Source: Aridibaculum aurantiacum (lineage in GTDB: Bacteria; Bacteroidota; Bacteroidia; Chitinophagales; Chitinophagaceae). From it: 64,000 nucleotides of DNA. This document shows, in pieces, positions 17,776 to 26,492 of this stretch. The notes beneath the pieces were generated by a model that ran no database searches, was not told the DNA's origin, and saw only the letters and a list, made by a program, of their open reading frames with translations. Both the position numbers and the translations under genes were made by a program. The number at the start of each line of letters is the position of its first letter. Position 1 is the stretch's first letter. The DNA lies in NCBI RefSeq assembly GCF_017355875.1, contig NZ_JAFEWC010000001.1:2480001-2544000 (forward strand), given 5' to 3'.

Positions 17776-18770
17776 AGCGAATAGAGAAGATATTATTAAA
17801 GTCAAAACCTGTAGCTTTTATTGCGCATAAAAGCAAACAGCTTGTTTTGCCAGGCTTCCAAGGTGTCCCACTTTACGATGTTGGTTTATTCTTCTGGAAA
17901 CAGATCAACAAGGTTGGATTGAATGAAAGAGCTTCAGCTATATCATTCAACTTCATAATGGCCATTCCTGCTGCCTGTATTGCTCTATTCACCCTTATTC
18001 CGTATCTACCCTTATCTGCAACCATCACATCAGAAATATTACGCCTAACGCGTGACCTTACTCCCAACCAGAGTACTTACATTTTTGTAAATAATTTCCT
18101 TGAGGATTTTCTAAACACGCCGCGTACCGGGCTGCTGTCTTTTGGCTTCATCCTAATGATATTTTATTCATCCAACGCTGTGCTTGGAATTATAAACACG
18201 TTCGATAAATCTATCTTTTATCACAAGCAAGAACTTGGATTTATCAGGGAAAGATGGAAGGCAATGAAGCTTACTGTGATCCTGATGGGAATGGTGGTAG
18301 GAATGGTATTGCTCCTTATTGGCCAGGGAATAGTCTTCGAGAAGATCGTTCAATGGCTAAATCTTTCAGGCTCGCAAATCTTGTTAGTGTTGGTACTAAG
18401 ATGGTTGATCACCTTGTCATTATTTTTCTACGGCATCGCTTTCATCTACAAATACGCTCCTTCAGTTACCAAACGATGGAGAACATTTTCACCCGGAGCT
18501 ATCCTTGCTACTTTTTTGACCATTGTTACCACCACTGCATTTTCATTTTGGGTGAACAACTTTGGAAACTATAACAAAGTTTATGGCTCAATAGGAACCG
18601 TAATGATCTTAATGTTGTTGATCTATTTGAACTCTCTCATCCTGCTTATAGGCTTTGAACTGAACGTAAGCATAACCTACCTGAAAGCCGAAGCGGAGGA
18701 ACGGAAACAAAAAGAGTTGAGTGGTTTGATTGAGAAAGAAGTATTACCTAAATTGACAAAACAAAATTGA
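17772..18770 (+). CDS. YihY/BrkB-family inner-membrane protein
   Basis: The start is GTG 17772, overlapping the mltG stop by four bases (GTGA), so translation is probably coupled. The 332-residue product has five or six transmembrane segments. It carries family features: RASAISFNFIMAIPAACIAL near the N-terminus, ILRLTRDLTPNQ, and the NNFGNYNKVYGSIGTVMILM segment of the YihY/UPF0761 family. A charged tail (KAEAEERKQKELSG) ends the protein. The family was once annotated as ribonuclease BN, which is now considered wrong; the molecular role is unknown. A thioredoxin-like gene follows immediately. Confidence 0.9.
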   Translation: MKRIEKILLKSKPVAFIAHKSKQLVLPGFQGVPLYDVGLFFWKQINKVGLNERASAISFNFIMAIPAACIALFTLIPYLPLSATITSEILRLTRDLTPNQSTYIFVNNFLEDFLNTPRTGLLSFGFILMIFYSSNAVLGIINTFDKSIFYHKQELGFIRERWKAMKLTVILMGMVVGMVLLLIGQGIVFEKIVQWLNLSGSQILLVLVLRWLITLSLFFYGIAFIYKYAPSVTKRWRTFSPGAILATFLTIVTTTAFSFWVNNFGNYNKVYGSIGTVMILMLLIYLNSLILLIGFELNVSITYLKAEAEERKQKELSGLIEKEVLPKLTKQN

Positions 18771-18775
18771 TAAAA

Positions 18776-19387
18776 ATGAAAAACTTGATCTTATCTGCTT
18801 GTATTGCCTTAATGGCGACAAGTGTAGTTGCACAAGAAAATATTCAGCCCATAGCAATAGGCACTACTATCCCGATGGCAACTACAAAGATGAAAGCCAC
18901 AGATGGTAAACATTACTCGATAAGAGATGTAGCAGGCAAAGCTGGTGTGTTAGTAATGTTTAGTTGCAACACGTGTCCGTATGTGGTACGTTACCAGGAA
19001 AGAACGAGGGAGACAATCAAAGAAGCAAAAGAAAAAGGATTTGGCGTTATCATCATCAACAGTAATGAAGGCATGCGTTCTGATGAAGATTCGTACGAAG
19101 CGATGATGGCTTATGCAAACAACCAGGGTTATAAAAATGTACCTTATGTGGTAGATGAAAAGAGCAAACTGGCAAATGCTTTTGGCGCTACTCGTACTCC
19201 TGAATTATTCTTGTTTGATGCCACTGGCAAACTGGTTTATCATGGCGCTATCGATGATAATCATTTAGCTGATAAAGCGCAACGTAAGCATGCTAAACTA
19301 GCTATGGAAGAAGTACGTGCAGGCCACGATGTTTCGCTGAAAGAAACAAGATCTGTTGGTTGTACCATCAAAAGAACAAAAGGATAA
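18776..19387 (+). CDS. Exported thioredoxin-fold (redoxin) protein
   Basis: A cleavable signal peptide (MKNLILSACIALMATSVVAQ) precedes a peroxiredoxin/thioredoxin-like domain. The redox site is Cys64-x-x-Cys67 in MFSCNTCPYV, at the end of a typical beta strand. EGFGV-like and TRTPELFLFDATGKLVYHGA segments follow, the latter holding the cis-Pro (RTPE). The family is common in Bacteroidota as 'thioredoxin family protein' and probably reduces periplasmic disulphides or peroxides; the substrate is unknown. ATG 18776 is chosen over TTG 18767, which overlaps the YihY stop codon. A strong terminator follows. Confidence 0.87.
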   Translation: MKNLILSACIALMATSVVAQENIQPIAIGTTIPMATTKMKATDGKHYSIRDVAGKAGVLVMFSCNTCPYVVRYQERTRETIKEAKEKGFGVIIINSNEGMRSDEDSYEAMMAYANNQGYKNVPYVVDEKSKLANAFGATRTPELFLFDATGKLVYHGAIDDNHLADKAQRKHAKLAMEEVRAGHDVSLKETRSVGCTIKRTKG

Positions 19388-19410
19388 AGAAAGAATTTGA
19401 AGTTTATATA

Positions 19411-19438
19411 AAGGAGAACCAAATGGTTCTCCTTTTTT
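19411..19438 (+). terminator. Rho-independent terminator
   Basis: AAGGAGAACC (19411-19420) pairs with GGTTCTCCTT, followed by a T run to 19438. It ends the mltG to redoxin unit. Confidence 0.9.
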
Positions 19439-19567
19439 GTTGGTTACGATTTCCCAAGACGTTACAGCTGTAATGAACTTGTTCTTCAATGTAGAACTAT
19501 CACCTCATAGTAAGGAGATGAAACAGCTGTAACCCGCTACAGGTACGACTTTTGAAAGATTTATTAT

Positions 19568-19951
19568 ATGAAATTACCTGGTCCGTATACAGCTGGTACA
19601 GATGAAATACAAGCTGTAATTGAAACACCAAAGAACAGCAGGAACAAGTATGTTTACGATCATGAAACAGGTGGATTTCAATTGAAAAGATCTTTGCCAG
19701 CCGGGCTTGTTTTTCCATTTGATTTTGGCTTTGTACCATTCACGCTTGCTGAAGATGGTGACCCACTTGATATCATGGTGCTTACAGATGCTCCTACTTT
19801 TCCAGGCTGCATCGTAAAGTGCAGGATAATTGGAGTAATTAAAGTGGAACAAGAGAAGAAAGGCGAGAATGTAAGAAATGACCGCATCATTGGTGTTCAT
19901 ACACAATCAAGGTTATTTCATTCAGTAAATTCCTGGAAGAAACCAGAATAA
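19568..19951 (+). CDS. Inorganic pyrophosphatase, family I, C-terminally shortened
   Basis: The 127 residues match soluble family I pyrophosphatase: AVIETPKNSRNKYVYD, LPAGLVFPFDFGFVP and the signature DGDPLDIMVL (63-72, with the metal-binding Asp63, Asp65 and Asp68), then RNDRIIGV (Asp105). The family normally has about 170-180 residues and ends with a helix carrying the FFxxYK-type catalytic Tyr/Lys. Here translation stops at 19951 before that helix. After the stop the same frame reads KIEQ and stops again, faintly like the lost helix. It may be a decaying gene or a shortened variant, and whether it is active is doubtful. A second, full pyrophosphatase elsewhere in the genome would be expected. 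Confidence 0.75.
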   Translation: MKLPGPYTAGTDEIQAVIETPKNSRNKYVYDHETGGFQLKRSLPAGLVFPFDFGFVPFTLAEDGDPLDIMVLTDAPTFPGCIVKCRIIGVIKVEQEKKGENVRNDRIIGVHTQSRLFHSVNSWKKPE

Positions 19952-19962
19952 AAGATTGAGCA

Positions 19963-20220
19963 ATGAGCAGGACACTGGGACCAGAACTTGAGAAGAAATT
20001 GCAGAAGAAATATGAACCATCAACAATGGTTGACATGAGGTTTCGAAACAACGATATCTCATTTAAAACAGATGACGAAGGAAACCCTATTCTACTTTTT
20101 ATTGGTAAAAGAAACGACCAGGGAGTAGTAAAAGGTGAAAGATATGCACGTCGATTAAAATCGGATAGCGAAGGAAATATAATTAAAGATCATTGGGAGT
20201 TAAAAGGTAAAGCCACATAA
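19963..20220 (+). CDS. Small conserved-looking hypothetical protein
   Basis: An 85-residue soluble, highly charged protein beginning MSRTLGPELEKKLQKKY. It has an amphipathic helix followed by likely beta strands (MVDMRFRNNDISF and GNPILLFIGKR) and a basic end. It has no signal peptide and no recognised family. It starts 11 bp after the truncated pyrophosphatase and is probably cotranscribed with it. Codon use and the regular fold pattern suggest a real gene. Confidence 0.65.
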   Translation: MSRTLGPELEKKLQKKYEPSTMVDMRFRNNDISFKTDDEGNPILLFIGKRNDQGVVKGERYARRLKSDSEGNIIKDHWELKGKAT

Positions 20221-20222
20221 CT

Positions 20223-20390
20223 ATGGAAAACAATCATTCAATAGCAGGGTACAACGGATCAAATTTTTCGTTGAAAACATTAGCCTTTACAGAGCCGCAG
20301 GTAAGATCAATGGACCTGCCAACTTATTTACCGTATAGTTATACTTGTAGTAGCTATCCGACAATAACAAGGGTGACCTATAAAAATTAA
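20223..20390 (+). CDS. Possible 55-residue small protein
   Basis: ATG 20223 lies two bases after the preceding stop codon and opens a 55-codon frame ending at TAA 20388-20390, just before the convergent thioredoxin gene. The product (MENNHSIAGYNGSNFSLKTL at its start) is Ser/Tyr-rich with no recognisable motif. Tight spacing to the upstream gene is the only support; it may be chance. Confidence 0.3.
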   Translation: MENNHSIAGYNGSNFSLKTLAFTEPQVRSMDLPTYLPYSYTCSSYPTITRVTYKN

Positions 20391-20394
20391 CCGC

Positions 20395-20889
20395 TTACTT
20401 CACCAACTTTTCCAGCTCCAATTCAAATCTTGGTTCTGGTATCTGGTGATTGAAAAGCTGGTAATATTTTTTGCTGTTATTGATAAATATAGATGCAGGA
20501 ATTGCACCTGTCCATTTAGGATCTATTAAAGGAATGAAATAATCTGCATTGGTCTCGTTCAGAAAAACGACCTCGCTCTTGTACTTCTTGTTCTGAACAA
20601 AAGTGGTGAGTTGTTTAGGATAAGCCTCAGGAAAATCTAAACTTACCAGCAGCAGTTTTACTGGAACTTTTGATTTTGCAACGCCTTCTTCAAACCAGGG
20701 TATCTCTCGTATACAAGGGCCACACCACGAAGCCCAAAAGTTTACGATCAGCGGACCTGACGTGGTATCCATGATTGTTCGTAGCTCCTTTACAGATACT
20801 TTTTGAATACTTGTTTTTGCTGCATCTGTTTTTTGAGCACTTAGTGCTACAGTTACAAACAACCCAATTGCCAATAATGTTGCTCTCAT
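20395..20889 (-). CDS. TlpA-like thioredoxin, exported
   Basis: A signal peptide (MRATLLAIGLFVTVALSAQ) precedes a TlpA/ResA-type thioredoxin domain. The active site is NFWASWCGPCIREIP, with a WCGPC-type CxxC, and GAIPASIFINNSKK holds the cis-Pro. Such proteins reduce periplasmic disulphides, for example in cytochrome c maturation; the partner is unknown here. ATG 20889 is preferred to 20943 because it gives a clean signal peptide and avoids overlapping the upstream trmH-like gene. The C-terminus (EPRFELELEKLVK) is complete. Confidence 0.88.
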   Translation of the reverse strand: MRATLLAIGLFVTVALSAQKTDAAKTSIQKVSVKELRTIMDTTSGPLIVNFWASWCGPCIREIPWFEEGVAKSKVPVKLLLVSLDFPEAYPKQLTTFVQNKKYKSEVVFLNETNADYFIPLIDPKWTGAIPASIFINNSKKYYQLFNHQIPEPRFELELEKLVK

Positions 20890-20900
20890 AAAATGTTTTT

Positions 20901-21509
20901 TTAAGCTTCGCTTGCAGGAATGTCCTCTTCTTTGAAGCCCCATTCAGTATATAAACTATTAAGTACTTCCTGTGGCAGTGACGCCTGCTGGTAATGACCT
21001 GCTAATGTTTTTTGCCTGTAAGCCTCGTATATAGAAACTGCACACGCAACAGAAATGTTCAGGCTTTGAATGATACCAACTTGCGGAATAACAAAATTAC
21101 CATCAGCCATCGCCCTTATCTCTTCACTTACACCATGCTTTTCATTTCCAAAAACAAGTGCTACACTACATGTAAAATCTATATCATATAAACTTACGGA
21201 ATCGCTGCCGAGGTGGGTTGTTAAGATTTTGTCATAGCGCTTCCTCAATTCATCCATACATTCCTGCGCATCCGTGTACTGGTGAATGGTCAGCCATTTA
21301 CTGGCAGTACTACTGCTTCTAAATCCCCAGGTTCTATGAGGAGGGATCTTGTTGTTAAGAATAAATATGTCCTGTATTCCAACCGAATCGCATGTACGCA
21401 TAACTGCTGAAACATTATGCGGATCAAATACATTTTCTAAAACTACAGTCAGGTTTGTTTGTCGTCTATTAAGTACACTCAACAGTTTCTCTCGTCTTTC
21501 ATTGGTCAT
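20901..21509 (-). CDS. TrmH-family RNA 2'-O-methyltransferase
   Basis: A SPOUT (knotted) methyltransferase. The three family motifs are present: NVSAVMRTCDSVGIQ, ALVFGNEKHGVS and IPQVGIIQSLNISVACAVSI. The N-terminal region and a C-terminal extension after YEAYRQ, containing YTEWGFKEEDIP, suggest tRNA (Gm18) methyltransferase TrmH rather than 23S RlmB. This is an assignment by overall pattern. The length of 202 residues fits TrmH. The TlpA-like gene follows 11 bp downstream, so the two may share a transcript. Confidence 0.87.
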   Translation of the reverse strand: MTNERREKLLSVLNRRQTNLTVVLENVFDPHNVSAVMRTCDSVGIQDIFILNNKIPPHRTWGFRSSSTASKWLTIHQYTDAQECMDELRKRYDKILTTHLGSDSVSLYDIDFTCSVALVFGNEKHGVSEEIRAMADGNFVIPQVGIIQSLNISVACAVSIYEAYRQKTLAGHYQQASLPQEVLNSLYTEWGFKEEDIPASEA

Positions 21510-21585
21510 GCCGCAAAGGTCTTGGTCAATGTTTTACATCCCAAAAAAGTTTTTCTTGCGATGGTACTAAATAATAAACCAGCGC

Positions 21586-22185
21586 CTACTCTTCCAGTTT
21601 CAATAGCCTGAAGAAATCTTCTTCATTCAACTCTCTTACACCTCCGGGTGGCAAATCACCTAGTTCAATATCTTCAATTGCAACCCTGATAAGGCGGCAG
21701 CATTTATGACCTACAGCAGCCACCATTTTTCTTACCTGGTGGTATTTTCCTTCCACCATTGTTATCATCAGCCATGAGCGCTGTACATACAGTGTTTCAT
21801 TGAAGGTGGAATGGATGAACTTGTACGGTTCATCCACAATCTCTACTTCAGCAGGAATAGTTGTATAGTACTCACCTCCCTTAATCTGAATACTAACTCC
21901 ATCTCGCAGGTTTTGTACTGTTTCTTCCGACACAACATGCATTACCTGCACCAGGTATTTGCGTGTATGCGGTACTGTTCCCTGGAAAAGCTTTTTGGTT
22001 ATTGCTTTATTTGTTGTTAGCAACAACAACCCTTCAGAGTGATTATCTAATCTTCCAATAGCATGTGTACCCGCAGGAAAATTGAAGTTTATATCTCCCA
22101 GCAACACTACATCATGTGAGCTCACAAACTGCGATACCATGTTGTATGGTTTGTGAAGTACAAAGTATCGGTGAGAGTGATCCAT
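21586..22185 (-). CDS. Pseudouridine synthase, RluE-like (RsuA family)
   Basis: The 199-residue enzyme isomerises uridine to pseudouridine in rRNA. The catalytic motif GRLDNHSEGLLLLT carries Asp47. Other RsuA-family features are YFVLHKPYNMVSQF, TRKYLVQV and EGKYHQVRKMVAAVGHKCCRLIRV. It has no S4 domain, as in RluE (23S rRNA U2457 in E. coli). The start MDHSHRYF at 22185 is used; the longer frame to 22296 encodes an implausible Trp/Phe-rich extension. The gene is divergent from the flavoprotein at 22352. Confidence 0.9.
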   Translation of the reverse strand: MDHSHRYFVLHKPYNMVSQFVSSHDVVLLGDINFNFPAGTHAIGRLDNHSEGLLLLTTNKAITKKLFQGTVPHTRKYLVQVMHVVSEETVQNLRDGVSIQIKGGEYYTTIPAEVEIVDEPYKFIHSTFNETLYVQRSWLMITMVEGKYHQVRKMVAAVGHKCCRLIRVAIEDIELGDLPPGGVRELNEEDFFRLLKLEE

Positions 22186-22351
22186 AGTGAATGAAGTACT
22201 TGCAAAAAAATGGAACCAGCAACTTTTTACATAGAGTGTCCAGAAGTACCAATGCAACAAAAAAATCCAATGCACCTGATAAGGAAAGTGAAACATGAAT
22301 ATTCACTTGCCTCACCTTATCTTCAACGCACATATCTCCTGCAATACACGC

Positions 22352-23578
22352 ATGTTACAGCCAACCATCCAAACCAAAGTATGCATCATAGGTGCAGGAC
22401 CTGCGGGCGCTACTACTTCGTTGTTTTTATCTAAAAAGAATATCAGGCATATAATAGTAGATGCCGCATCTTTTCCTCGAGATAAGGTTTGTGGAGACGC
22501 TATAGATCTAAAGGTGATGAGGGTACTGAATCAACTTGATCCTAACATTGTACAGAACGAGATAATACAGAACAACCATTTTACTAATTCGTGGGGAGCA
22601 AGCGTGATCATTTCAAAGAAGAAACAGCTGCATTTCGATATTGATAAACAAGATGGTTCGCTGCCATTCTTCTTGGTGAGCAAACGTGCTTATTTCGACA
22701 ACTTCCTGGTCTCGAAGCTCGATCCTGTTTATGCAGACTTCATGCAAGGAACTGCAGTTAAATCTATAAGACGAGAGAACAACAAATGGATCATTACAGC
22801 TATTCGAAATAATGAGCCACTTACCATCAAAGCCGATATGATTGTTGGTGCCGATGGAGATCATTCTACAGTACTACGTTGTTTGGGGGAGCGTAAGATT
22901 GATCGTGCTCATTATGCAGGTGCACTAAGGCAGTATTGGAAAGGCATCAGCGGGTTCAATGAACAGAACAGGATGGAAGTTTACCTTCCCAAGTCTTTGC
23001 CACTGGCTTACCTGTGGATCTTTCCATTAGCTAACGACGAGGCTAATGTTGGCTGTGGCCTTGTAAGTGATCTTATCAAAAAGAATTCAATTGATCTAAA
23101 GAAGTTGTTTCATCAACTCATCACTGAAGATCCGGCCATCGCACACCGCTTTGCTGGAGCCACTCCTTTAGAAAAACCTATTGGTTGGGGATTGCCTTTC
23201 GCATCGCAACAAAGGAATGTGTATGGTGACGGCTATTTGTTAGTTGGTGATGCTGCTTCGCTTGTTTGCCCTACCACCGGTGAAGGCATAGGACCAGGCA
23301 TGATTTCGGGTTTAATAGCTGCGGAATTTATAGCAAGAGCAATAGAGCATGATCGCTTTGACAAAAGCATTTTTACAAACTATGACCGTGAGATCTACAA
23401 GCGGCTGCGAAGCGATGTAAGGAAATACAAACTGGTAAAAAAGCTTTCTCCTATGCTTTACAATAGCGTGATCAAGATATGGGCAAGTACAGGAGTATCT
23501 GGTTATCTTTTTAAACTAGGTGCAAAGAAGTGGATGAGAACCGCAAGCAAACCCATTGAAGTAGATATGGATGATTAA
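22352..23578 (+). CDS. Geranylgeranyl-reductase-family FAD oxidoreductase
   Basis: An FAD-dependent oxidoreductase of the GGR/FixC type. The N-terminal dinucleotide fold is KVCIIGAGPAGATTSL, followed by FPRDKVCGDAIDLKVMRVL (the RDKxCGD motif typical of GGR). The second FAD motif is GDAASLVCPTTGEGIGPGM. Substrates of the family include isoprenoid double bonds of quinones or lipids; the substrate here is unknown. ATG 22352 is chosen because it lies 11 residues before the Rossmann motif; ATG 22295 is also in frame. No obvious isoprenoid gene is adjacent. Confidence 0.85.
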   Translation: MLQPTIQTKVCIIGAGPAGATTSLFLSKKNIRHIIVDAASFPRDKVCGDAIDLKVMRVLNQLDPNIVQNEIIQNNHFTNSWGASVIISKKKQLHFDIDKQDGSLPFFLVSKRAYFDNFLVSKLDPVYADFMQGTAVKSIRRENNKWIITAIRNNEPLTIKADMIVGADGDHSTVLRCLGERKIDRAHYAGALRQYWKGISGFNEQNRMEVYLPKSLPLAYLWIFPLANDEANVGCGLVSDLIKKNSIDLKKLFHQLITEDPAIAHRFAGATPLEKPIGWGLPFASQQRNVYGDGYLLVGDAASLVCPTTGEGIGPGMISGLIAAEFIARAIEHDRFDKSIFTNYDREIYKRLRSDVRKYKLVKKLSPMLYNSVIKIWASTGVSGYLFKLGAKKWMRTASKPIEVDMDD

Positions 23579-23692
23579 GCACGCGCCAGCACTTGCGCAG
23601 CTGTCCTTAACATGTAATAGAGCCTTCTACTATTTAGGCCATACAAGTAGGTGAAGCCCTTATCTACTCAGCATTTCTTCTATCTTGCATCC

Positions 23693-24778
23693 ATGCTCCG
23701 GCTACAGAAGATTTCTATCATACAATTCAAAAATTATCTTTCGGCATCTTACAATTTTTCCGAACGTGTAGTGGGCATTCACGGCAATAACGGCCTGGGC
23801 AAAACCAACCTGCTCGATGCCATTTATTACCTCTGTTTTACCAAAAGCTATTTCACTAAATCAGAATCAGCTAATGTGCATCATGGCATGCAGGGACTAC
23901 GGGTGGAAGGAAATTTTGTAAAGCATGACCAACAAGAAAAGGTGGTTTGCATTGTCAGGGAAAACAATAAGAAAGAGATCAGCCGCAACGGCGAAGACTA
24001 TAAAAAATTCAGCAACCATATCGGGCAGTTCCCGGCTGTTATTATTGCCCCTGATGATGTAGAGCTGGTGATAGGCAACAGCGACATACGACGCAAATTT
24101 TTAGATACTTTACTAAGCCAGCTCGACCCAAACTACCTGCAGTGGCTGATAGACTATAACAAGATCTTACAGCAACGAAATAGCCTGCTTAAATCATCCG
24201 CGGAAAAAGGCTACCTGGATGAAGGACTGCTGGAGATACTGAACGATCAACTGGTGCAACCGGGCACCATCATCTATAACAAAAGAAAGGAATTCCTAAG
24301 CCGGTTTCTTCCGGCTGTTGCTGATGCATACCAGCAGATCGCTGGTGTTTCAGAACCTGTCCGTTTTACCTACTACAGCCCGTTGCACGAAGACAATTTT
24401 GCCAACCTGCTGAATATCTTTCGGCAGAAGGACATGCTGCTGCAACGCACTACGCTGGGTATTCATAAAGATGATATAGAGATTGAAATGCATGGAAAGA
24501 ATTTTAAAAATATTGCCTCGCAGGGACAACGTAAAAGCCTGCTGTTCGCATTGAAGCTTACGGAATTCCTGGAATTAAAGCATGCAAAAGGCTTCGCTCC
24601 GCTCCTGCTGCTGGATGATGTATTTGAGAAACTCGACGCTGATCGTATGAACAACCTGCTTTACCGCGTTTGCGTTGAGAACGACGGACAAGTATTCATT
24701 ACCGATACCCACCGCGAAAGACTGCAGCTGGCGCTACAACAACTACAGGTGCCTTTCCAGTTGATTGGGTTGGAGTAA
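23693..24778 (+). CDS. recF: DNA replication and repair protein RecF
   Basis: An SMC-like ATPase that loads RecA at ssDNA gaps together with RecO and RecR. Walker A is GNNGLGKT (31-38), then YYLCFTKSYF. The ABC signature region includes SQGQRKSLLFALKLTEF and Walker B is LLLLDDVFEKLD. Length (361 residues) is typical. ATG 23693 is preferred over GTG 23651 because MLRLQKISIIQFKNY is the canonical RecF start. It is followed by a DUF721 gene, a common pairing near replication genes. Confidence 0.96.
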   Translation: MLRLQKISIIQFKNYLSASYNFSERVVGIHGNNGLGKTNLLDAIYYLCFTKSYFTKSESANVHHGMQGLRVEGNFVKHDQQEKVVCIVRENNKKEISRNGEDYKKFSNHIGQFPAVIIAPDDVELVIGNSDIRRKFLDTLLSQLDPNYLQWLIDYNKILQQRNSLLKSSAEKGYLDEGLLEILNDQLVQPGTIIYNKRKEFLSRFLPAVADAYQQIAGVSEPVRFTYYSPLHEDNFANLLNIFRQKDMLLQRTTLGIHKDDIEIEMHGKNFKNIASQGQRKSLLFALKLTEFLELKHAKGFAPLLLLDDVFEKLDADRMNNLLYRVCVENDGQVFITDTHRERLQLALQQLQVPFQLIGLE

Positions 24779-24790
24779 ACTGGTTGTTGG

Positions 24791-24836
24791 TTTCTTGTTT
24801 CTGGTTTATTGTTTCTGGTTTCTTGTTTCTGGTTTC
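24791..24836. repeat. Heptamer tandem repeat (six units)
   Basis: Six consecutive 7-bp units run TTTCTTG, TTTCTGG, TTTATTG, TTTCTGG, TTTCTTG, TTTCTGG, followed by a partial TTTC. They lie directly between recF and the DUF721 start. Similar 7-bp-period arrays occur at 25221 and 30811. Confidence 0.9.
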
Positions 24837-24918
24837 ACTCATCACTTTTCACTCTCCGTATCAAATGCTACTTTTCCACAACTTCCTTAACTACACCAGG
24901 TGGTTGTACCTTAGCTGT

Positions 24919-25200
24919 ATGTCTGAAATGTCTATTGGTGAAGCACTAAGAGTTTTCCTGGAAAAGAGCAGGATGAAGCCGCGCATACAAGCGCTGCAAA
25001 TAGAAGCGCTATGGGAAAAACTTATGGGAAAAACCATTGCACGCTACACAGATAAGATACAAATTGTGAACGGCACACTATTCATACGCACTAATGTAGG
25101 TCCGCTCCGCAACGAACTCATTTACCAAAAGAAAGAGATCATTGAAAGAGTGAATGAAGCACTGGGAGATAAAGTAATCAAGGAGGTAGTGGTTAACTAA
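24919..25200 (+). CDS. DUF721 (DciA-like) protein
   Basis: A 93-residue DUF721 protein beginning MSEMSIGEALRVFLEKS. It contains ALWEKLMGKTIARYTDKI and GTLFIRTNVGPLRNELIYQK, both typical of the family. DciA proteins recruit the replicative helicase in bacteria without DnaC/DnaI; the short Bacteroidota forms are inferred to do the same. ATG 24919 is used; a longer frame to 24784 would translate the heptamer repeat array and is rejected. It follows recF, which fits a replication role. Confidence 0.88.
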   Translation: MSEMSIGEALRVFLEKSRMKPRIQALQIEALWEKLMGKTIARYTDKIQIVNGTLFIRTNVGPLRNELIYQKKEIIERVNEALGDKVIKEVVVN

Positions 25201-25220
25201 CTAAACAGTTACACCACATC

Positions 25221-25248
25221 TCATACCTGATACCTCATACTTCATACC
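25221..25248. repeat. Heptamer tandem repeat (four units)
   Basis: TCATACC, TGATACC, TCATACT and TCATACC lie between the convergent DUF721 and BT_3928-like genes. The unit differs from the recF array, but the 7-bp period is the same. Confidence 0.88.
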
Positions 25249-25254
25249 TAAAAT

Positions 25255-26364
25255 TCACTTCAGCATCTCCACTACCTTCTCATAATTAGAATTCGCAAAT
25301 TTTCCTTTCACAAATGCTCCGTCCATTACAAAATAGGTTGGGTTAACACGCGCTGCTGTTTTGATGATGGTGGCATCGCCCATGACGATGTGGATGTTGT
25401 CAACATTGTACAACTGCGACTGCACCTGTGTTACCGTAGCCGTAACTATATACATAGGAATGCCTTTAGCCGCAGCCGCTTTTGCTACCACACTGGCATG
25501 TTCTATCCAATTTTTACCGGCAGTACCAGCGTCTTTTACAAACAACATTATATACTGTCCTTGCTGGTTAAGAATAGAATCTGTTATATCACCACCTTGT
25601 GTATTTCGTAAAACAAAATCTGCAATGGCAGCCTGGCCCGTTGCCGGTCTTACCAGCTTTTGTATCCTGTCTACATACTCGTACTTCTCTTCGTCAAAAT
25701 CCTCCGGAAAGTTGTTCATGTCGAAGACCAAATCTTTGCCGTCTTTCCTGTATTTAAAACTAATGGCAAAGCTATCTGGCAATGCACCTTCCGGCGTTTT
25801 CATTTGTTCCTGCAAGTTGTTGCCGATCTTATAAGGCAGGCAATCCACAACAGGTAAATATGTTAGCACATACCATTGCCCTACAATGCAAAAAGCTATT
25901 GAAAGAAATATTAGAAAATTATTTGTGATAGCAGGCAGTACCGGCTTTACCAGCTGGTGTTTTACAAGGATGATCACTATGAGCACCAACAGGAAAATGT
26001 CTTTCCAAAATGATTGAGTGGGCGAAAGTGGCAGGCAATCGCCGAAGCAACCACAGGTTTTTATTTTACCCGAAAACAATGCATAACCGGTAAGAAAAGT
26101 GAAAAAGATAATGAGAATAAGCAGCAGCCAGCTAAACAGCCGCATACGCCACCCAAGCAATACAGCTACACCGGCTACTATCTCAAATCCATTCATCAGC
26201 ACCGATAACATGAGCGTATAGTCATTTAAGCCATGCAGCCCCCACACCTCGAAAAATTCCTGCATCTTATAGCTTAAACCAAGTGGATCGTTTGCCTTTA
26301 CCAATCCCGAAAAAATGAATAATACGCCTACTAATATCCTGCTGATGTTTACTAATAATTTCAT
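25255..26364 (-). CDS. BT_3928-like protein: DoxX membrane domain plus thioredoxin-like domain
   Basis: The first 130 residues form a four-helix DoxX/MauE-type membrane domain (ISRILVGVLFIFSGLVKAND at the start, GYALFSGKIKTCGCFGDCLP in a loop). A further transmembrane segment is near residue 150. The C-terminal 140 residues look like a thioredoxin-fold domain without a clear CxxC (YIMLFVKDAGTAGKNW, then NPTYFVMDGAFVKG). This layout matches the BT_3928 family of Bacteroidota. The CGCFGDC cysteine cluster in the membrane domain could relay redox equivalents (inference). Function is not established. Confidence 0.85.
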   Translation of the reverse strand: MKLLVNISRILVGVLFIFSGLVKANDPLGLSYKMQEFFEVWGLHGLNDYTLMLSVLMNGFEIVAGVAVLLGWRMRLFSWLLLILIIFFTFLTGYALFSGKIKTCGCFGDCLPLSPTQSFWKDIFLLVLIVIILVKHQLVKPVLPAITNNFLIFLSIAFCIVGQWYVLTYLPVVDCLPYKIGNNLQEQMKTPEGALPDSFAISFKYRKDGKDLVFDMNNFPEDFDEEKYEYVDRIQKLVRPATGQAAIADFVLRNTQGGDITDSILNQQGQYIMLFVKDAGTAGKNWIEHASVVAKAAAAKGIPMYIVTATVTQVQSQLYNVDNIHIVMGDATIIKTAARVNPTYFVMDGAFVKGKFANSNYEKVVEMLK

Positions 26365-26416
26365 TTTACTGATGTGTTATTTCCCTCGGTTACAATAGTC
26401 GGACATAAGCCTTACA

Positions 26417-26444
26417 AACCAGGAACAAGAGACCTGAAACTGGT
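26417..26444. repeat. Weak heptamer array
   Basis: AACCAGG, AACAAGA, GACCTGA and AACTGGT follow a loose 7-bp period in the gap between the divergent BT_3928-like gene and folP. It is less regular than the other arrays. Confidence 0.4.
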
Positions 26445-26492
26445 TTTTCAAAGTATCTTGCCGGCAGCACCAAAAATAAATGAAAGGCATCA

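Noticed and set aside
24784-24918. N-terminal extension of the DUF721 protein
   Set aside because: It is made of translated heptamer repeats (Val/Phe/Leu/Ser) and precedes the family domain.
24791-25248. Heptamer arrays as a CRISPR
   Set aside because: Units are 7 bp with no spacers of constant length and no cas gene is in the window.
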